Assembly (NCBI RefSeq): GCF_000499845.2
Contig: NC_023758.2
Coordinates: forward strand, 32,740,816-32,804,815
Source of the DNA: Phaseolus vulgaris
Lineage: Eukaryota; Streptophyta; Magnoliopsida; Fabales; Fabaceae
Length of the DNA: 64,000 nucleotides
Direction: 5' to 3'
The number at the start of each line of letters is the position of its first letter. Positions within the stretch are counted from its first letter, which is position 1. The notes beneath the pieces are model-generated. The model searched no databases and had not been told where the DNA came from. It saw only the letters and a program-made list of their open reading frames with translations. Shown here piece after piece: positions 23,705 to 36,760 of this stretch. Both the position numbers and the translations under genes were made by a program.

Positions 23705-24041
23705 TCTGAATTTTGTCGATTATATAAAAAAAAAACTAATTTTCTTTAATTATATATATAAAAAAGTTTTAAATAGTAAATTAAACTTATCTAAATATTA
23801 AAAAAAAACTATATTAAAATATTGTAAACAAACTTTAAGTTTTAATTCTTTTTATTTTATATATTATTATATATTATAATATAACAAAAAGGTATATGTC
23901 GCATATACGATTTTTTTAAATTTTATATATAATTATATATTATAATATTATAAAACGTATTTACGAAATATGATTTTTATTTGAAATTGTATTTCGTATA
24001 TACATTTTTTTTAAATTCATGGTTGGCGATATCAATAATAT
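23705..24041 (-). repeat. Right arm of the long inverted repeat
   Basis: This is the inverted partner of 22327-22590. Its outer edge (TGGTTGGCGATATCAATAATA) pairs with ATTGAAACCGCCAA in the left arm. A CACTA-like end begins immediately outside at 24045. Confidence 0.75.
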
Positions 24042-24044
24042 GCA

Positions 24045-24263
24045 CACTACAAAAAAATTATGAAATAGAAACAAAAAATAATTAGTTGTTATAGTAACTA
24101 AATTAGAGACCATTTTAGAAACTAAAAAAAATTTGGTTTCTAAATTAGTTTCTATTATTATTAAATGGTTTCTAAACTGATATCTAATTAGTTACCAAAA
24201 TTTTAACTACTAATAATTTAGATTCTAAATTTGGTAGCCGACGTTGTGATAATAATTCTAGTG
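24045..24263. mobile_element. Probable CACTA-type MITE, degraded right end
   Basis: It starts CACTACAAAAAAATTATGAA and runs through the same TAGAAAC/ATTAGTTAC/TTAGAGACC words as the 27480-28498 element. A possible inverted end (TTCTAGTG) is at 24256-24263. The flanking trinucleotides do not match, so the right boundary is uncertain. Confidence 0.55.
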
Positions 24264-24544
24264 AGAGCATTTAGGGTTTATTTTGCAGACGTTGAAAGAT
24301 CTTCGTGAGCAGAGGAGCGTTTAGGACTTCGAACCAAATTTTCAAAATTATTTTAAAAAATAATTGGAAATAATGAGAGAAGGAAAACTTTTTTTTATTC
24401 TAAAGGATAATTGTGGCGGTTGAAAATGACATATTTTGAAAGATAATTGTGACAGTTAGTCAAATGACGTATTATAATGAAATTTGTGGTGGTTATTAAT
24501 AACCGCCATATTAAAACTGTCACATTTTACACGATTTTTTTTAA

Positions 24545-24595
<51 letters not shown>

Positions 24596-27476
24596 AAGTT
24601 TTTGTTCAAACAAAAACTTTGTCGCTGAAGTGAAATTTAAAATGGAAATTCGAGTTGATTTTGGAACAATTTTCATTCAAGGAAACTTCTTTTATTTTAA
24701 AATTTGTATTACTTTAATTGGGTGAATAAGAAGATTATATATATATATATATATATTTATTTGTTTATGTGATATACTTCATGTGATTTATAGTACACAT
24801 AGTTATGTTCAATGCGAAAATACCATGATGAGATGTTTAAGTTGTATATTAAATTGAGATTCTGTATGATATATTTGATTCTACTGATATTTGAATTACA
24901 TAAATAAAATATTAGGTGGTGAGAGTCGAATGAAGTTCCTATGATATAGTCTGCAATAAAAGAATTACGTTTGATATATCATAGGAAATTACATTGTCAC
25001 ATGAGTGAATGCATACCAATTATGTAGCTTGATGTGACTGATTCAAATATCTATATCTAAGTCTAATTTAATGTACTGTCTCCGAGCAAGAAAGTGTCTT
25101 TCACCAATAGAATCAAGTGTTTGTGATACTGATGTCTATTATTTATGATAAAAGAGATATTTATTTGTTATTTATGACTATATAGGTATTCAATTGGGCT
25201 AAAAGACAAAACACTTTATTCTTATATATACTTAATGAATTTATGAATTGTGTTTTCTATAAATTATGAATATATATATATATATGAGATTTTAAAACAC
25301 TATATAGTTGTTATTATTTTCCTGTGATAATGATGTGTTACAAGGAGCATATGATATTGCATAAAAAAAAATCTCCATAGAAATAGATGTTTTGGAAAGG
25401 AGAAAAAATATATGTATTAATTTTGATGAGGAAAGTTTATTTTGAAAAAAAAACTGTAAAGTATAATATAAATATTATCTAAATGTTTATTTATCTTATG
25501 ATTAGTACTAATACAATAGTTATTGAGATGTTACATCTATAAAACAATTTTTTTTAATATAAACTTAAATATTATTAAATTATTAATTAAAATAAATAAT
25601 GATATATTTATATAATATTAAAATAAAATTATAAAATAATATTTATATTTATACTTATATTTTTATTTCATATTTTTATGTCTAATTTATCTCATATTTT
25701 TATTTTACAAGTGAAACCATATTACCCATCCTCAGTGTTGTTATCTTATTATCATGGAAGATTTTTGTTTCTTTGAAAATTTAGATACAGAAATCATCAT
25801 GTAGTCTTCAATGTAAAGGAAAAGAGATGAATTTCTTATAAATTTTAAACACTCTAAAATTTAGAAGTTTTATTGTTTTTACATATATTTTTTTAATGTT
25901 ACATTATACCACATTATTATATCACTTAGTTTATTTTATACTTTTCCGTCTTTTTATTAATAGATGTAAAAACATTGTGCAAAAGTTTTTTCCTCTATTT
26001 TTTTTTCTTTTTTCTACTTATCTCTCTATAAATTCAAAAGAGACCATTGGCTATATCCATTTATAATTTAAAATAAATTTACACTCTTTTATTTATATAT
26101 ATAATCTTAAAAATTATATAATAATTATATATAATTAATGGCAATGTAAATTGTTTTAGCACCCAGATCATTAAACACATTTGATATTGTTTGTTTGTTT
26201 ACGGATTAAAGAATCATTTAAGAAAATATGAAAAATAAATATAATATATTTTCCTTATTATTATGAGTTTCTTAAAATCATTTCTGAAAATTGTTTATTT
26301 TTTAGAAAGTAGTGATATCATGTTTTAATGTATTCTAATTACAAGTTAAAATTTGAGAATATAAAGTTATTTTTTAAATTTGTTTTTTAATTATATTTTA
26401 TTATTTAAAATATTTAAAGTATTTCTTAAAGAAGAAAAACTAATCAACCATTTTTTAATATACTTAGAACTAACATTTCTAGATAAAAACCATTATAGTT
26501 CTTTACAGTGCAGCATGAAACAAATATTCCATCTACTTTTCAATGTTAAAATTGACTTTTTGTAGACTTGCAAAATAGTTCAAGCTTGAAGGTAATAATT
26601 GTTGAATCAGAAGACAGATGGAAATATTTTTGGATTGGGTTTCTTTAATGAATAATCTTATGCTTTTGAATTGGAAAATCTCTTCTGAATTACAAATCAA
26701 AGATATGTGTTTTTTGTCCAACCAATTATTATCATTAACTTTTAACATCACTGAGAAGCCAAAACTTTTATGATGACAAATTGACACCCCTTTTGGGTTC
26801 ACGCATGAATTTGGACAAATAAGAAGAGCTGCTTATAAAAGTAAGACTTGTAATAATAAAACTAAAATACAAAGCTGAAATCTTGATCAAGGGCCATCTT
26901 TTCTACAGTGCAAGTAGTTCTGATGTTTCTCCACGTGTTCTCTTTTCATATGATATCAGCCCCTACCTCGTGCATGAACTCTTCTATAAGTGTTTTTCTC
27001 CTGGGATACTTTTTTTCTTCCTTTAACTTTCATCTTTCACTGTTAGACATTATATTCAGTTAATTAATATCTATATGTTTCTAATTCTTGTTAACACATC
27101 CCAATGCTATTTTTCACTAACCAAATTTTGATTATCAAAAGCTACAGTCTTCTTCTGATGTTACTACTCTATAAGTACAATCCACAATAGAATTCTACAT
27201 AAATTATTTAATAACCAAGAAAAAACTATAGTGGTAAATTTGTACTGTTTTATAAGTTCATTATGTATAATGTATACCAAATATGATATCATTCTAAGTT
27301 TATATTACTTCAAGTATATAAAATGATACTTTTTAGATTGATTATTATGTACATTTAATGTACAAAGTGTTTGTAAAATGTGTTTAAAATTTGTTTGAGA
27401 TTTTATATTGTTTTTGGTTCTCATATTTTTTTTCCTTGCTCATTATTTTTTCTCTATTATTTTTTGTTGTTCATCA
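24264..27476. other. AT-rich gene-free stretch
   Basis: Holds TA microsatellites (24547-24592, about 24736-24757) and the perfect 14 bp palindrome GGTTATTAATAACC at 24491-24504. No coding frame could be supported. The minus frame 26533-26802 (89 codons) has no recognised domain. Confidence 0.5.
24547..24592. repeat. (AT)23 microsatellite
   Basis: An uninterrupted 46 bp AT dinucleotide run. A short plus-strand frame over it encodes a spurious Ile-Tyr repeat. Confidence 0.97.
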
Positions 27477-27479
27477 TGT

Positions 27480-28498
27480 CACTACAAAAAATCATCAAAT
27501 AGAAACTAATTTTTAGATACCAAAATAATTAGTTACAATAATAAATAAATTAAAGATCATTTTAGAAACTAAAATAAATGATTTCTAAATTAGTTTTTAT
27601 TATGGTTAAATAGTTTCTAAATTGGTATCTAATTAGCTACCAAAGTTTTAATTAACAATTATTTATATTCTAAATTTGGTAGCAAAAATCTTGATTGCTA
27701 ATTAGATACCAATTTAGAAAGCATTTAACAATAATATAAACTAATTTAGAAACCAAAAATTTATTTAGTCCCTAAAATGGTCTCTAATTTAGTCACTATA
27801 GCTGTTGGAGATCCCCACAGCGACTAGAGATTAGAGTCTTTCATTGTATATAAGTGGGTGCAAACCTCAACCCTATGAGCCGGTTTTATGGGGTTGAGTT
27901 AGGCTTAAAGTCCACTTCGTAACATGGTATCAGAGCCATTTCGAGCCTATCCTAGCGAGTATTTGTGTTGGGCCTATCGTGCCACCCGCTATCGGACCAC
28001 CCATAATATATAGTCTCACGCACGAGTTGGTAGTCTCGGCGTGAGGGGGGTGTGTTGGAGATCGCACATCGACTAGAGATAAGGACATTTCATAATATAT
28101 AAATGGGTGCAGACCTCAACCTTATGAGCCGGTTTTATGGGGTTGAGTTAGGCTTAAAGTCCACTTTGTAATATGGTATCAGAGCCATTTTGAGCCTATC
28201 CTAGAGAGTATTTGTTGGGCCTATCGTGCCACCCGCTATCGGGCCGCTATCGGACCACCCATAATATATAGTCCCACGCACGAGTTGGCAGTCTCGGCGT
28301 GAGGGGGTGTGTTGGAGATCCCACATCGACTAGAGATTAGAGTCTTTCATTGTATATAAGTGGGTGCAAACCTCAACCCTATGAGCCGGTTTTATGGGGT
28401 TGAGTTAGGCTTAAAGTCCACTTCGTAACAATAGCAACTAGCAACTAATTAATTTTGGTCTCTAAAATTAGTTTCTATTTCATGATTTTCTGGTAGTG
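27480..28498. mobile_element. CACTA MITE containing a nested TRIM array
   Basis: The left end CACTACAAAAAATCATCAAA and the reverse complement of the right end, CACTACCAGAAAATCATGAA, form terminal inverted repeats. The 3 bp duplication TGT flanks at 27477-27479 and 28499-28501, the usual size for CACTA elements. Without the nested TRIM (27803-28430 plus one 5 bp duplication) the element would be about 386 bp, with no coding capacity, so it depends on a CACTA transposase supplied elsewhere. Confidence 0.92.
27803..28430 (+). mobile_element. Tandem TRIM array with three LTRs
   Basis: LTRs lie at 27803-27924, 28053-28173 and 28310-28430, each starting TGTTGGAGAT and ending near TAACA or TAATA. 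Two internal segments separate them, each starting TGGTATCAGAGCCA (27925 and 28174) and ending in GTGAGGGGG. The duplication ATAGC occurs at 27798-27802 and 28431-28435, so the three-LTR array behaves as one insertion. Most likely a two-LTR element gained a unit by unequal LTR recombination, or the array inserted as a unit. Confidence 0.93.
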
Positions 28499-28501
28499 TG
28501 T

Positions 28502-31500
28502 CACTACCATGTGACCACACAATTTTTTTGTTATTATAAATTTTTTTATTTTTTCTTTCTCTTAGTATTACTCTATTTTTTTTTTCATGTTCTTTTGTTC
28601 TATCTTCCTTTTTCGAGTTCTTTGAACATGTAAGTAACATCGTTGCAATTCTAGATAGTAAATTTGGTGCTACATCATATATAAAATTAGTAAATGTTAT
28701 TCAAATAATATGTTAACTTTAGAAGTAATTTTGCTAATCAAGAATCTACTAAGCATGATTAACACATGATAATCTCTTGAAATTAGAGAGTGTCCATAGG
28801 TAGTTCCTTGAATCTAGGAAAATACAATGATTACACTTCGAAAACAATGATGACTCTTGGAGAAGTCACATGTTAGATGTCTATCTATTCTTTGAGGGAC
28901 ACAAGAAGACTCTTGAAAGCTTGAAAGGTCAATGGAAGAGTAAAATACCACATATATACTTGAAAGTAACATGTAGTAGTTTAAAAGCTTAAAAAGATAG
29001 TTCTAACTTCATGAGTGCATAAATTTCGTCTAAGGTCTTTCTCAAGTTTACTTGAAGTTCTAACTTCTCTCAAGTTCAGCTATAAACTGAGAAATTATTT
29101 ATGTACAAGTCCTCTAATCTCATCCTCCAAAGCTTTGAGTATTCCTCTAGTCATTCTTCCTTATTATCTCTCTTATATTTCTTCTTCTTTGATCTTCTTT
29201 TTCATACTTCTTATCTTTATTCATTTAACTCATTCCCATATTTCTTCAATAAGATCTTCTTCATCCTTATTTACATCACAAGTTTTATTTAAACTAAGTC
29301 ACTATTGGCTTTCCCAAGTATACAATGTCACTTTTAGCTTTACAAAAAAGTTGTTTGAACGTGATTACAAGGAAAATCCCACTAGAGAGAATATAATGTA
29401 TAAATACTCCTTATGTGAGAGAATAACTTCACACAATGAGATTTTATAAATAAAGTTGAGTCTCTCTCAATTGTCTAGTGGACAATCTTATGATCTAACA
29501 TGTGGAAGCTTTACAAAAATTATTGTATGTACAACAACAAGTTCACGTAAAATAACATAAGAATTCTTAGCCATGTCTACATGCAAAGCTTCTATGTGTA
29601 GTTGTCTTGAATACGACCATGTTGCTTGTTGATATGTTTCATTATGACAATTCTTTATCAGATTATGATTTCGACTTGGATGACACCTTTTTCTATAAAA
29701 CTCAACATGTTAAGCATAGGATGACTTTTTCCACACAAACCCCTTCGTAGTATTGATATTACCAAACTCAACATACAAACTCAAAAGGTTGATCTATTGT
29801 GTCAGAATCATCTTAGGGATAGGTGAGCCAACATTTATAATTAGTAGACGATCAAGCAATTCAAGATTGTCTTGTGATACCATGTGTACATTAGGCTTAC
29901 TTCTCATGTTTAATGTTTATCTAAATGTGTCTAGTCATTTGCACTCTTGGATAAACCTTGTGCAACATCAACTAAACTTTGTATAACATCAAGAACTTTG
30001 TAACATCATATAAGCTTTAGGAAATTGTCTAATGTTGCACACTTTGTATAAACTTTGATGTTTCATGTACTCGTTTTTCTTTTCTTGATATACATTTAGT
30101 AGCTTTTATTAGATCAACCAAAATTTATTATTATTTGTTATGATAAAAATCATGATCATTTTGTACAAGATTGTATTGATTTAAAAAGAATTATACTATA
30201 CATGATAGGCCATTTATGTTTTAAGAATTTCCCCCTATTTTATTATGACACATAATATCAATTTTATGCATAACAAGAAAACATGTTACTCTTAGTTTAT
30301 CTAGTTGCTCGATACACTTTGATATTTTCAAAGGATCAAGGTTTAGGGTTTAGCAAACTTGTAGATGATGTTTAGGATTAGAGTAAAAACAAGTTTAGAA
30401 ACTTAAGAGCTTTCTTCTAAAAAAGTTATTAGAGCTTATGTGAAAGAAAGATAAAAGAGATTAAAGTTGCTTATGCTTTTATAATATATCTGGGTTTTTT
30501 TTATACTTTTAGGGAAAAACTTATTAAAACATAGCATACTATTTCTTAAAAGATCAACCTTAGTTCCTTTTTTTGAAAATACTTGTTTATCGATTCGTCT
30601 AGAATACAAATATATATATATATATATATGAGATTATAAAAGCATTTACAACTTATATGATAACTTATTATCGGGGCAATTAATATAAGAGCATAAAAAA
30701 ATCATAAAAAAAACATATATAATCAAACCATAAGGATGATAAAGATAATTAAAGCAAAAATAAACAAGAGCATGGGTAGATGATATATTAGCTAAAATAT
30801 GTTCATTCATTTAAAATAATAAAGAAGACTTCCCATTAGTGTTACAACAATAACAACGATAAGTGTGTCTAAGCTAAAAAATGTGTAAAGTATAAAGTTA
30901 TAACACATATATATATATATATATATATGTATATTTATGTATTTCTTCCTTTTCATAAGAAAAAGGGTTAGAGGGAAGAACATCATAGAAGAGGTTGGTT
31001 GAGTGAGGTGTTCATGGGTGGTTGTTAGCAGATGGAAGGTGGTGGTTTTGATTGAGTTATAAGTTGTTTTGTATCAGATGTTGGGTGGAATGTGTGAGGT
31101 GCTTTGTTCATTGCTTAGTTGAGAGGTTTGGGTGGATGAGTTTGGTGGAAAAGGTACTATATTGATGTAGATGTCGATTTTTGTCTAAGTAGTTGTAATA
31201 TGTTTTGATAAATATGCTTTACAATACCTTCTGATTCATTTTATTGTAGAGGTGTTCCTCAAAATCATTCAACATGGATTGAACCATGTCAACTGGTGCA
31301 AACTATGAGTTGCAGCAACGACAAGAAGAAAGGGCGATAAGGGTTGGCTACCTAATGAATAAAAATATATTTTTGTGGACAAAGTATGATGAGCATGTCT
31401 AGCCTCAACAATATCTCTGTCAAGGACTTCTACATTAATGTCTACCTTAGCCTTTGTTTTAGTATCAACTTTGGCTTTATCTTCCACTACTACCTTAGCA

Positions 31501-32340
31501 TTAACTTCTGTCGAGACATGCAACTTCTAAAAAAGCTTCAAGGTACTTCTTTTGGAAGGAAGTCTTCTCTTGTTGTACATGACTCTCGTCAACCTTTTAA
31601 AGAAGGTGAGGGATGATGTCATCAATAGAGGTGATGATAAGATCACAAAAACCTTTTAGGGGTAACTCTATTGGGACATGTTCCTTGATAAGATTTCTGA
31701 TAACACAAGCATCGTTTGTTACACATGTTATGTTCGCGTCATCAAAGTTTCTTATGCATGACCTATCCAGAAATATAATTCCTTAGTACTGACATTGCAT
31801 TCATCTACCTCATTGGATTTAAATGATCCAACATTGATGTTGGATAAATATTGACTATGATTATTTAGGAGAGGGGTGAGCTCATTATAAATGGTGAGTT
31901 GTTAATATAACTTGGATTTGATTTTTGTAAGGGGCCTCGTGAAACAACTGTTTTGAAAAATATAATCTCGTCATAAGTAGGTTAGGAGATGATGATCATT
32001 TGACTAGTAGAAACATGATGTGTTCGAAATGGACGTTTAAAGTTACTTTTAGATGTCTCATGTATAAGTGTAATAGACACGAAGAAACTTGGTCTAGGTA
32101 CCACGAAAAGGTAGTGTTTTAATCAATATGTTGTGTAGGGAAATAAGAAATGGCTTGGCCATTTAGATAGTGTTGGATGAAAATTTTGGAAAGAAATCTA
32201 AGGTTAGTTGATTGATATTCGCTTTTTGTACTCACATTTTTACTAATATTTGATTTAAGTAGATTGAAAGGCGATGATTTGCGGGATGAGGAAGAAAAAC
32301 AACCCCTATGCCATTCGAAGAAAGGCAGCGAAAGTTTGCC
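28502..32340. other. Gene-free AT-rich DNA, some unassigned repeat-like parts
   Basis: TA microsatellites occur at about 30610-30629 and 30906-30928. A 144-codon plus frame (29015-29449) is Ser/Leu/Phe-rich from a pyrimidine-rich tract with no domain. At 31269-31523 the minus frame shows a short repeated AKVDTKTKAKVD-like segment that I cannot assign. No gene was called. Confidence 0.45.
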
Positions 32341-32970
32341 AAAATTTACACAATATGGTAAAAAATTCAAAATTACCCTCAATAACTTTTTAAACACATA
32401 TAAAATAATATTTTATATATTATATATTTATAATATAAATATAATAAAATAATTTATAATAATATAATATAATAGTAATAAAATAAATATATTTATATAA
32501 TAATAATATAAATGTATTTATATAGTAATAATAAAAAAAATAAACTAGTATTATAAATGTAAACTATGAAATAATAATAATATATTTAAAATAGGAATAA
32601 TAATAATAATAATAAATTAAAAACAATAAATATAAATAGAAATATAAATTACATATTTAATAATAATTAAAATAAAATCATTAAATAATAATATTAACAA
32701 AAATAAAAGTTAATTTTAATTTTGATTTGATTTTATTGAAATATTTTTTTAAGAAAAGGATAAATTTGTAAACTTACATTTTATACATTTAAAAAAAATA
32801 AAAATCTCCTTACAATCATCCTATTACACACAAACTTTAATAAACTTTTCTCACAAATCCACTCTAATATACCTTAATCCAAATAACCTCACTTTCTTTA
32901 CACTTTTCTCTCAAATCATTCCAAATCCACTCTCTCAAATCCTTTTCCCAATCCAAACACAACCTAAGAG
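32341..32970. repeat. Extreme AT-rich repeat, copy B of a pair
   Basis: The layout matches 14381-15060: an almost pure A/T core (about 32400-32700), then an end with TCACTTTCTTTACACTT and CTCTCTCAAATCC words and finally CCAATCCAAACACAACC. The reverse of that last word, GGTTGTGTTTGGATTGG, looks like a transposon terminus, but no paired inverted terminus was confirmed. Confidence 0.55.
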
Positions 32971-35900
32971 TTTATTAAAGGAGAACTAAAGATAACCCAA
33001 GTATTTAATATGAAACAATATAAATCACCTGTGTTATTTTTATTCATTAAACGATTTCTGATATAGACTAGTTTTCTAAAAAAAAAAATTAGTGTTATAT
33101 TTAACAATTTGTTTTGAAGTTTGATTAATACAAAAGTAAACAGAAACCTAAATTCCAAACCTTAAACAATTTACAATGAATTATCATAATGAATGAAAGT
33201 TATTTCTATTCTTTGTGTGATTACAAATTTAACTAATTATTTTAAACAATTAATTATATAATATTTGGTTTTAGTGATAAGTATGCGTATAAATACTATA
33301 TCATCATATATCATATATGACTCGCATTTAGAACTTGTTGGAATAAGATAAAATAATTTTTATTACTTTAAAAATTTCAATACAATTTTACATGATATTT
33401 ATAATTTATTTTATATTGTAAATATTTAGAGAAGGAAAAAAAGATAGATAACCAAATTTGTAGAAGCTAGAAATAGGAAAAAAGGTAGTATTTTAATTTT
33501 TTTTTACTTAAAATAATATGTGAATTTAAATTATTTATAAGTTTGTACAAGATTACTTAGTATTTGTTTTTGTTTAAGATTATTTTAAATTATAAATTAT
33601 ATTTTGCCTATAACTGGGTTTTTTTATTTTACGGATTGGAAATACTCCCAAGACAGATAACACATTAAAAAAAACTGCTTTGTGTATTTTTTTTTATGTT
33701 ATCATAATACACCTAAAATTTGTAGATGATATCCAATTTTTTCTGATAATTTAACATTGTTTTAGCACTTAATCGATCTATTACATGTATTCTACATTGA
33801 ATATAACAATAACTAGTACAAAAGGTGAATATTTGAAGTTACGATGAAATTGACAACTTTCCATACCAACTCTTTTTACATCAATTTTAGAACTAATCTA
33901 AAATTAAAATTCCTATCAAAACTCGTTTTTGAATAACTTTCCTATTATAGTGCTATATCTTTTGGTGATTATAGAGAATGCTTCACCCAATTTGGATTAT
34001 TGGTGACAGCAATTAATGTTCATTAATTAAACTTATTCTTCTTGTAAACCATATTTTCATTTCACTGACTAAAAGATTTCATATAAGTAAATAGAAATTT
34101 TATAAACTTAAATTAACGTAGTTGGACGGAGAAAAATGAATGAAGAATGAAATATTAATTTTGCTGATAATTATGTTTTATAAAAAGGAATCTGAAATTT
34201 GAATGCGGTAGTGTAATTTTGTTCTTTGTCCGAAAGGCTAGGTAGGTCTCTATGATGCATGCTACACTAGAGTCCAAGAAAAGAGAGATGCGTGGTTGGA
34301 TGGTTGGTGAGGGAATGGGGTAGTGATATCCTCTATATGCATTGATAAGACATGTTAAGATTAAGGCGTGCCTAATCTGCTTAATTTTCTCATCAGAAGG
34401 CTAGCTAATTGGAAATCTAATCACCTACCAGATGGGTACTGATTTTATTGTATGGTGTGAGGCTGAGAGCACTCTTAGCCATAAAATTCGGCTTTTTCTT
34501 TCATCTCATGCTCAATAAAATCCTCAATGAATCAATCAACCAGTACTCTGACAATTTTGTCATCATCAATCAATGGGGCATGCGCAGTGAGTCACACAAA
34601 ATACTAGACAATTACACTTTGACCCACTCACATTCCTCATCAACTCAACCTGCACAACATATATCCCATCCTTAACTTCTGCAATTTTAAGACCACTTCC
34701 CCTTCTCATCTCCAACTTTCCACGTCCCAAATATGGGAAATTTGGAGTGTCAAAACTTGTGCAAAAGGATCAAGCCTTTCCCTCATGCATGAGCTGAGAG
34801 TGATGGAACAAAGGGTACAATTGTTTTGCTAAACTTGACTGGTTAAGGAGACAACCAACATGGATTTACTGCAATGATTGAAGTTGTGGTTAGGTTTAAA
34901 AGAAAAGATAGTAAAGGAGACAACTAACATGGGCTCAGTGCAATAATTGAAGTTATAGTAAGGGAAGCATGGCGTTACCAAATGCTGCTGCCAATTCTGG
35001 TACACATTTGTTAGGGACTCACTGACATAACCCAAATGCAATATTTTGAAGCTTGCATTGCATTGGTTGAGAGAGATAGGCACCCCATGCTTTTCATTAA
35101 CAGAACCAGATTCCTTAGGTCAAATGCATATTGTGGACCCAAGATTAACATACCCGTTGCTTTTTTTTTCTTTTCCTTCCAAAAATTTATTTAAGCAATG
35201 ATGTGTAGCAAAGTAAATTTGAAATGTGGTGGATCAGCATCCACCTAAAGGCATTTATGAACTTTCATACAATATATTACAGATGCAGAAAAGGTGAAGG
35301 GTGGGGAAAACAAAATATCTTCTGACAAAAGCATTTTTAACTTTTAATAAAAGATAAGGTTTAGCTGGTTATTATTCAGTGCATGATGCTTCATAATCTC
35401 CTATATATTTTTGTTTTAGATGCATCTCAATTTTTTTAAACTATTATGTCCACTGGTCAACTATCCATCGTCCCTTTTTTTTCTCTCTTTCAAAGTACGT
35501 CAATCGGGTCAGGTGTTTGAATAATTGGGTTGTAAAACATTAAATAGGTTAAAATAATTAATTTAATTATGTATTTAAATTATATTTAATATTTTTAATT
35601 TGTTTAACTAAGATCAATTCTACTAATTGAATTTTAAATTAAACAGTGCTATTGTAATTGACACGAGGTGTTGAATTTGTGCAACGATACTTTTAATGAT
35701 GTTTACTAAAAGTGATACGGACTTTGAAGAGTGATTTGTTTGTATAAAAATATCTTTAATATATACTTTTAGATTTATGATTATTTTGTTTGTTTCTAAT
35801 TTATTGAAGTGATACTCATTTTTTTTTTTACACTTATTATAAATGAAGTTGGTTGATTTTTTATAATTTTTATTTTTTTTATTATGTTAGTTTATCTGAT

Positions 35901-36219
35901 AATAATTTATTTTTTATTATTTTTGAGAGATCAAATTAGTATTGATCTTGTTTATTTCAAATAATTGATAGAATCATAGATGTTTTCACTCATATCAGTT
36001 TAATATTTTTAGCATGGCAAAAAAGTCAATATATTGGTTGTTTCTTGGATGTTCAAGGTTGTTTCAAGACTCATCGTACAGAGCATCATATGTATGCATA
36101 ATGCCTTTGACATACGAAATCATTTAAAGTAGAGGTTCTCACGAGACATAATTCATATTTCTGATCATCAGGAAATGATTTATTCTTTCAAATAAGATTT
36201 TATAATGATGAGCAAAATC
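32971..36219. other. Gene-free AT-rich DNA
   Basis: No coding or RNA genes were recognised. Includes a 69 bp spaced duplication at 34845-34965, listed separately. Confidence 0.45.
34845..34965. repeat. Imperfect tandem duplication, about 69 bp period
   Basis: AAGGAGACAACCAACATGG followed by GCAATGATTGAAGTT (34845) recurs as AAGGAGACAACTAACATGG and GCAATAATTGAAGTT (34914). Minus-frame translation shows the matching SMLVVS repeat, but this frame is not considered a gene. Confidence 0.8.
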
Positions 36220-36321
36220 ATGAAGGTTCAAAGATAAAAGTGCAGTCTCAACAAATTGGTTTTACTCTTGAGCAGTATCAAACATTAACAGTCCAAATCC
36301 AGTGGCAATGTTTCTAATTAA

Positions 36322-36640
36322 GTGTATGTTATTCCTTTCAACATGACAACACAAACTGGTAATAAATTTCTTTCTTCCTTCAGTTCTTGGATTCTTGATA
36401 GTGGTGCTACTGACCACTTTTGTTCATCCTTACCAAATGGAAATAAAGTCATTGCCAATTATTCTGAAAATGTTTTTCTCAATCAAAATCATGTCATAGA
36501 CAATGTTTTGTATATTCCTTGTTTCACCTTTAATATTCTTTCAGTAGAAAAATTGATTGATAATTTATCTTGTGATCTTACCTTTGACTCTAATGGTTGT
36601 CACATTCAAAACAAGAACTCCTTAAAATAATTGGTTCATC
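36322..36640 (+). pseudogene. copia-2 protease fragment
   Basis: The frame has the intact catalytic motif DSGATDHF, then LPNGNKVIANYSENV and VLYIPCFTFNILSVEKL, the usual copia protease C-terminus. A stop at about 36630 cuts it from the pre-integrase part, which resumes in another frame. Confidence 0.88.
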
Positions 36641-36760
36641 TATGATGCAAAATAGACTTTATATACCCAGGATCTCATCCTATCAGCTTCAAATCAAACC
36701 CATCAAATATGCACATACCATCAACAATGTTAATGTCAATACTAGTGATCTAGAAACCCT

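Noticed and set aside
24477..24725. 82-codon ORF with Ile-Tyr repeats
   Set aside because: It is a translation through an (AT)23 microsatellite.
20963..28430. Naming the TRIM copies as Cassandra
   Set aside because: Cassandra LTRs carry a 5S rRNA-like promoter segment. These 121-122 bp LTRs show none, so only the general class TRIM is given.
29015..29449. 144-codon plus-strand ORF
   Set aside because: Ser/Leu/Phe-rich product of a pyrimidine-rich tract, no domain, no splice or promoter support, overlapped by another frame.
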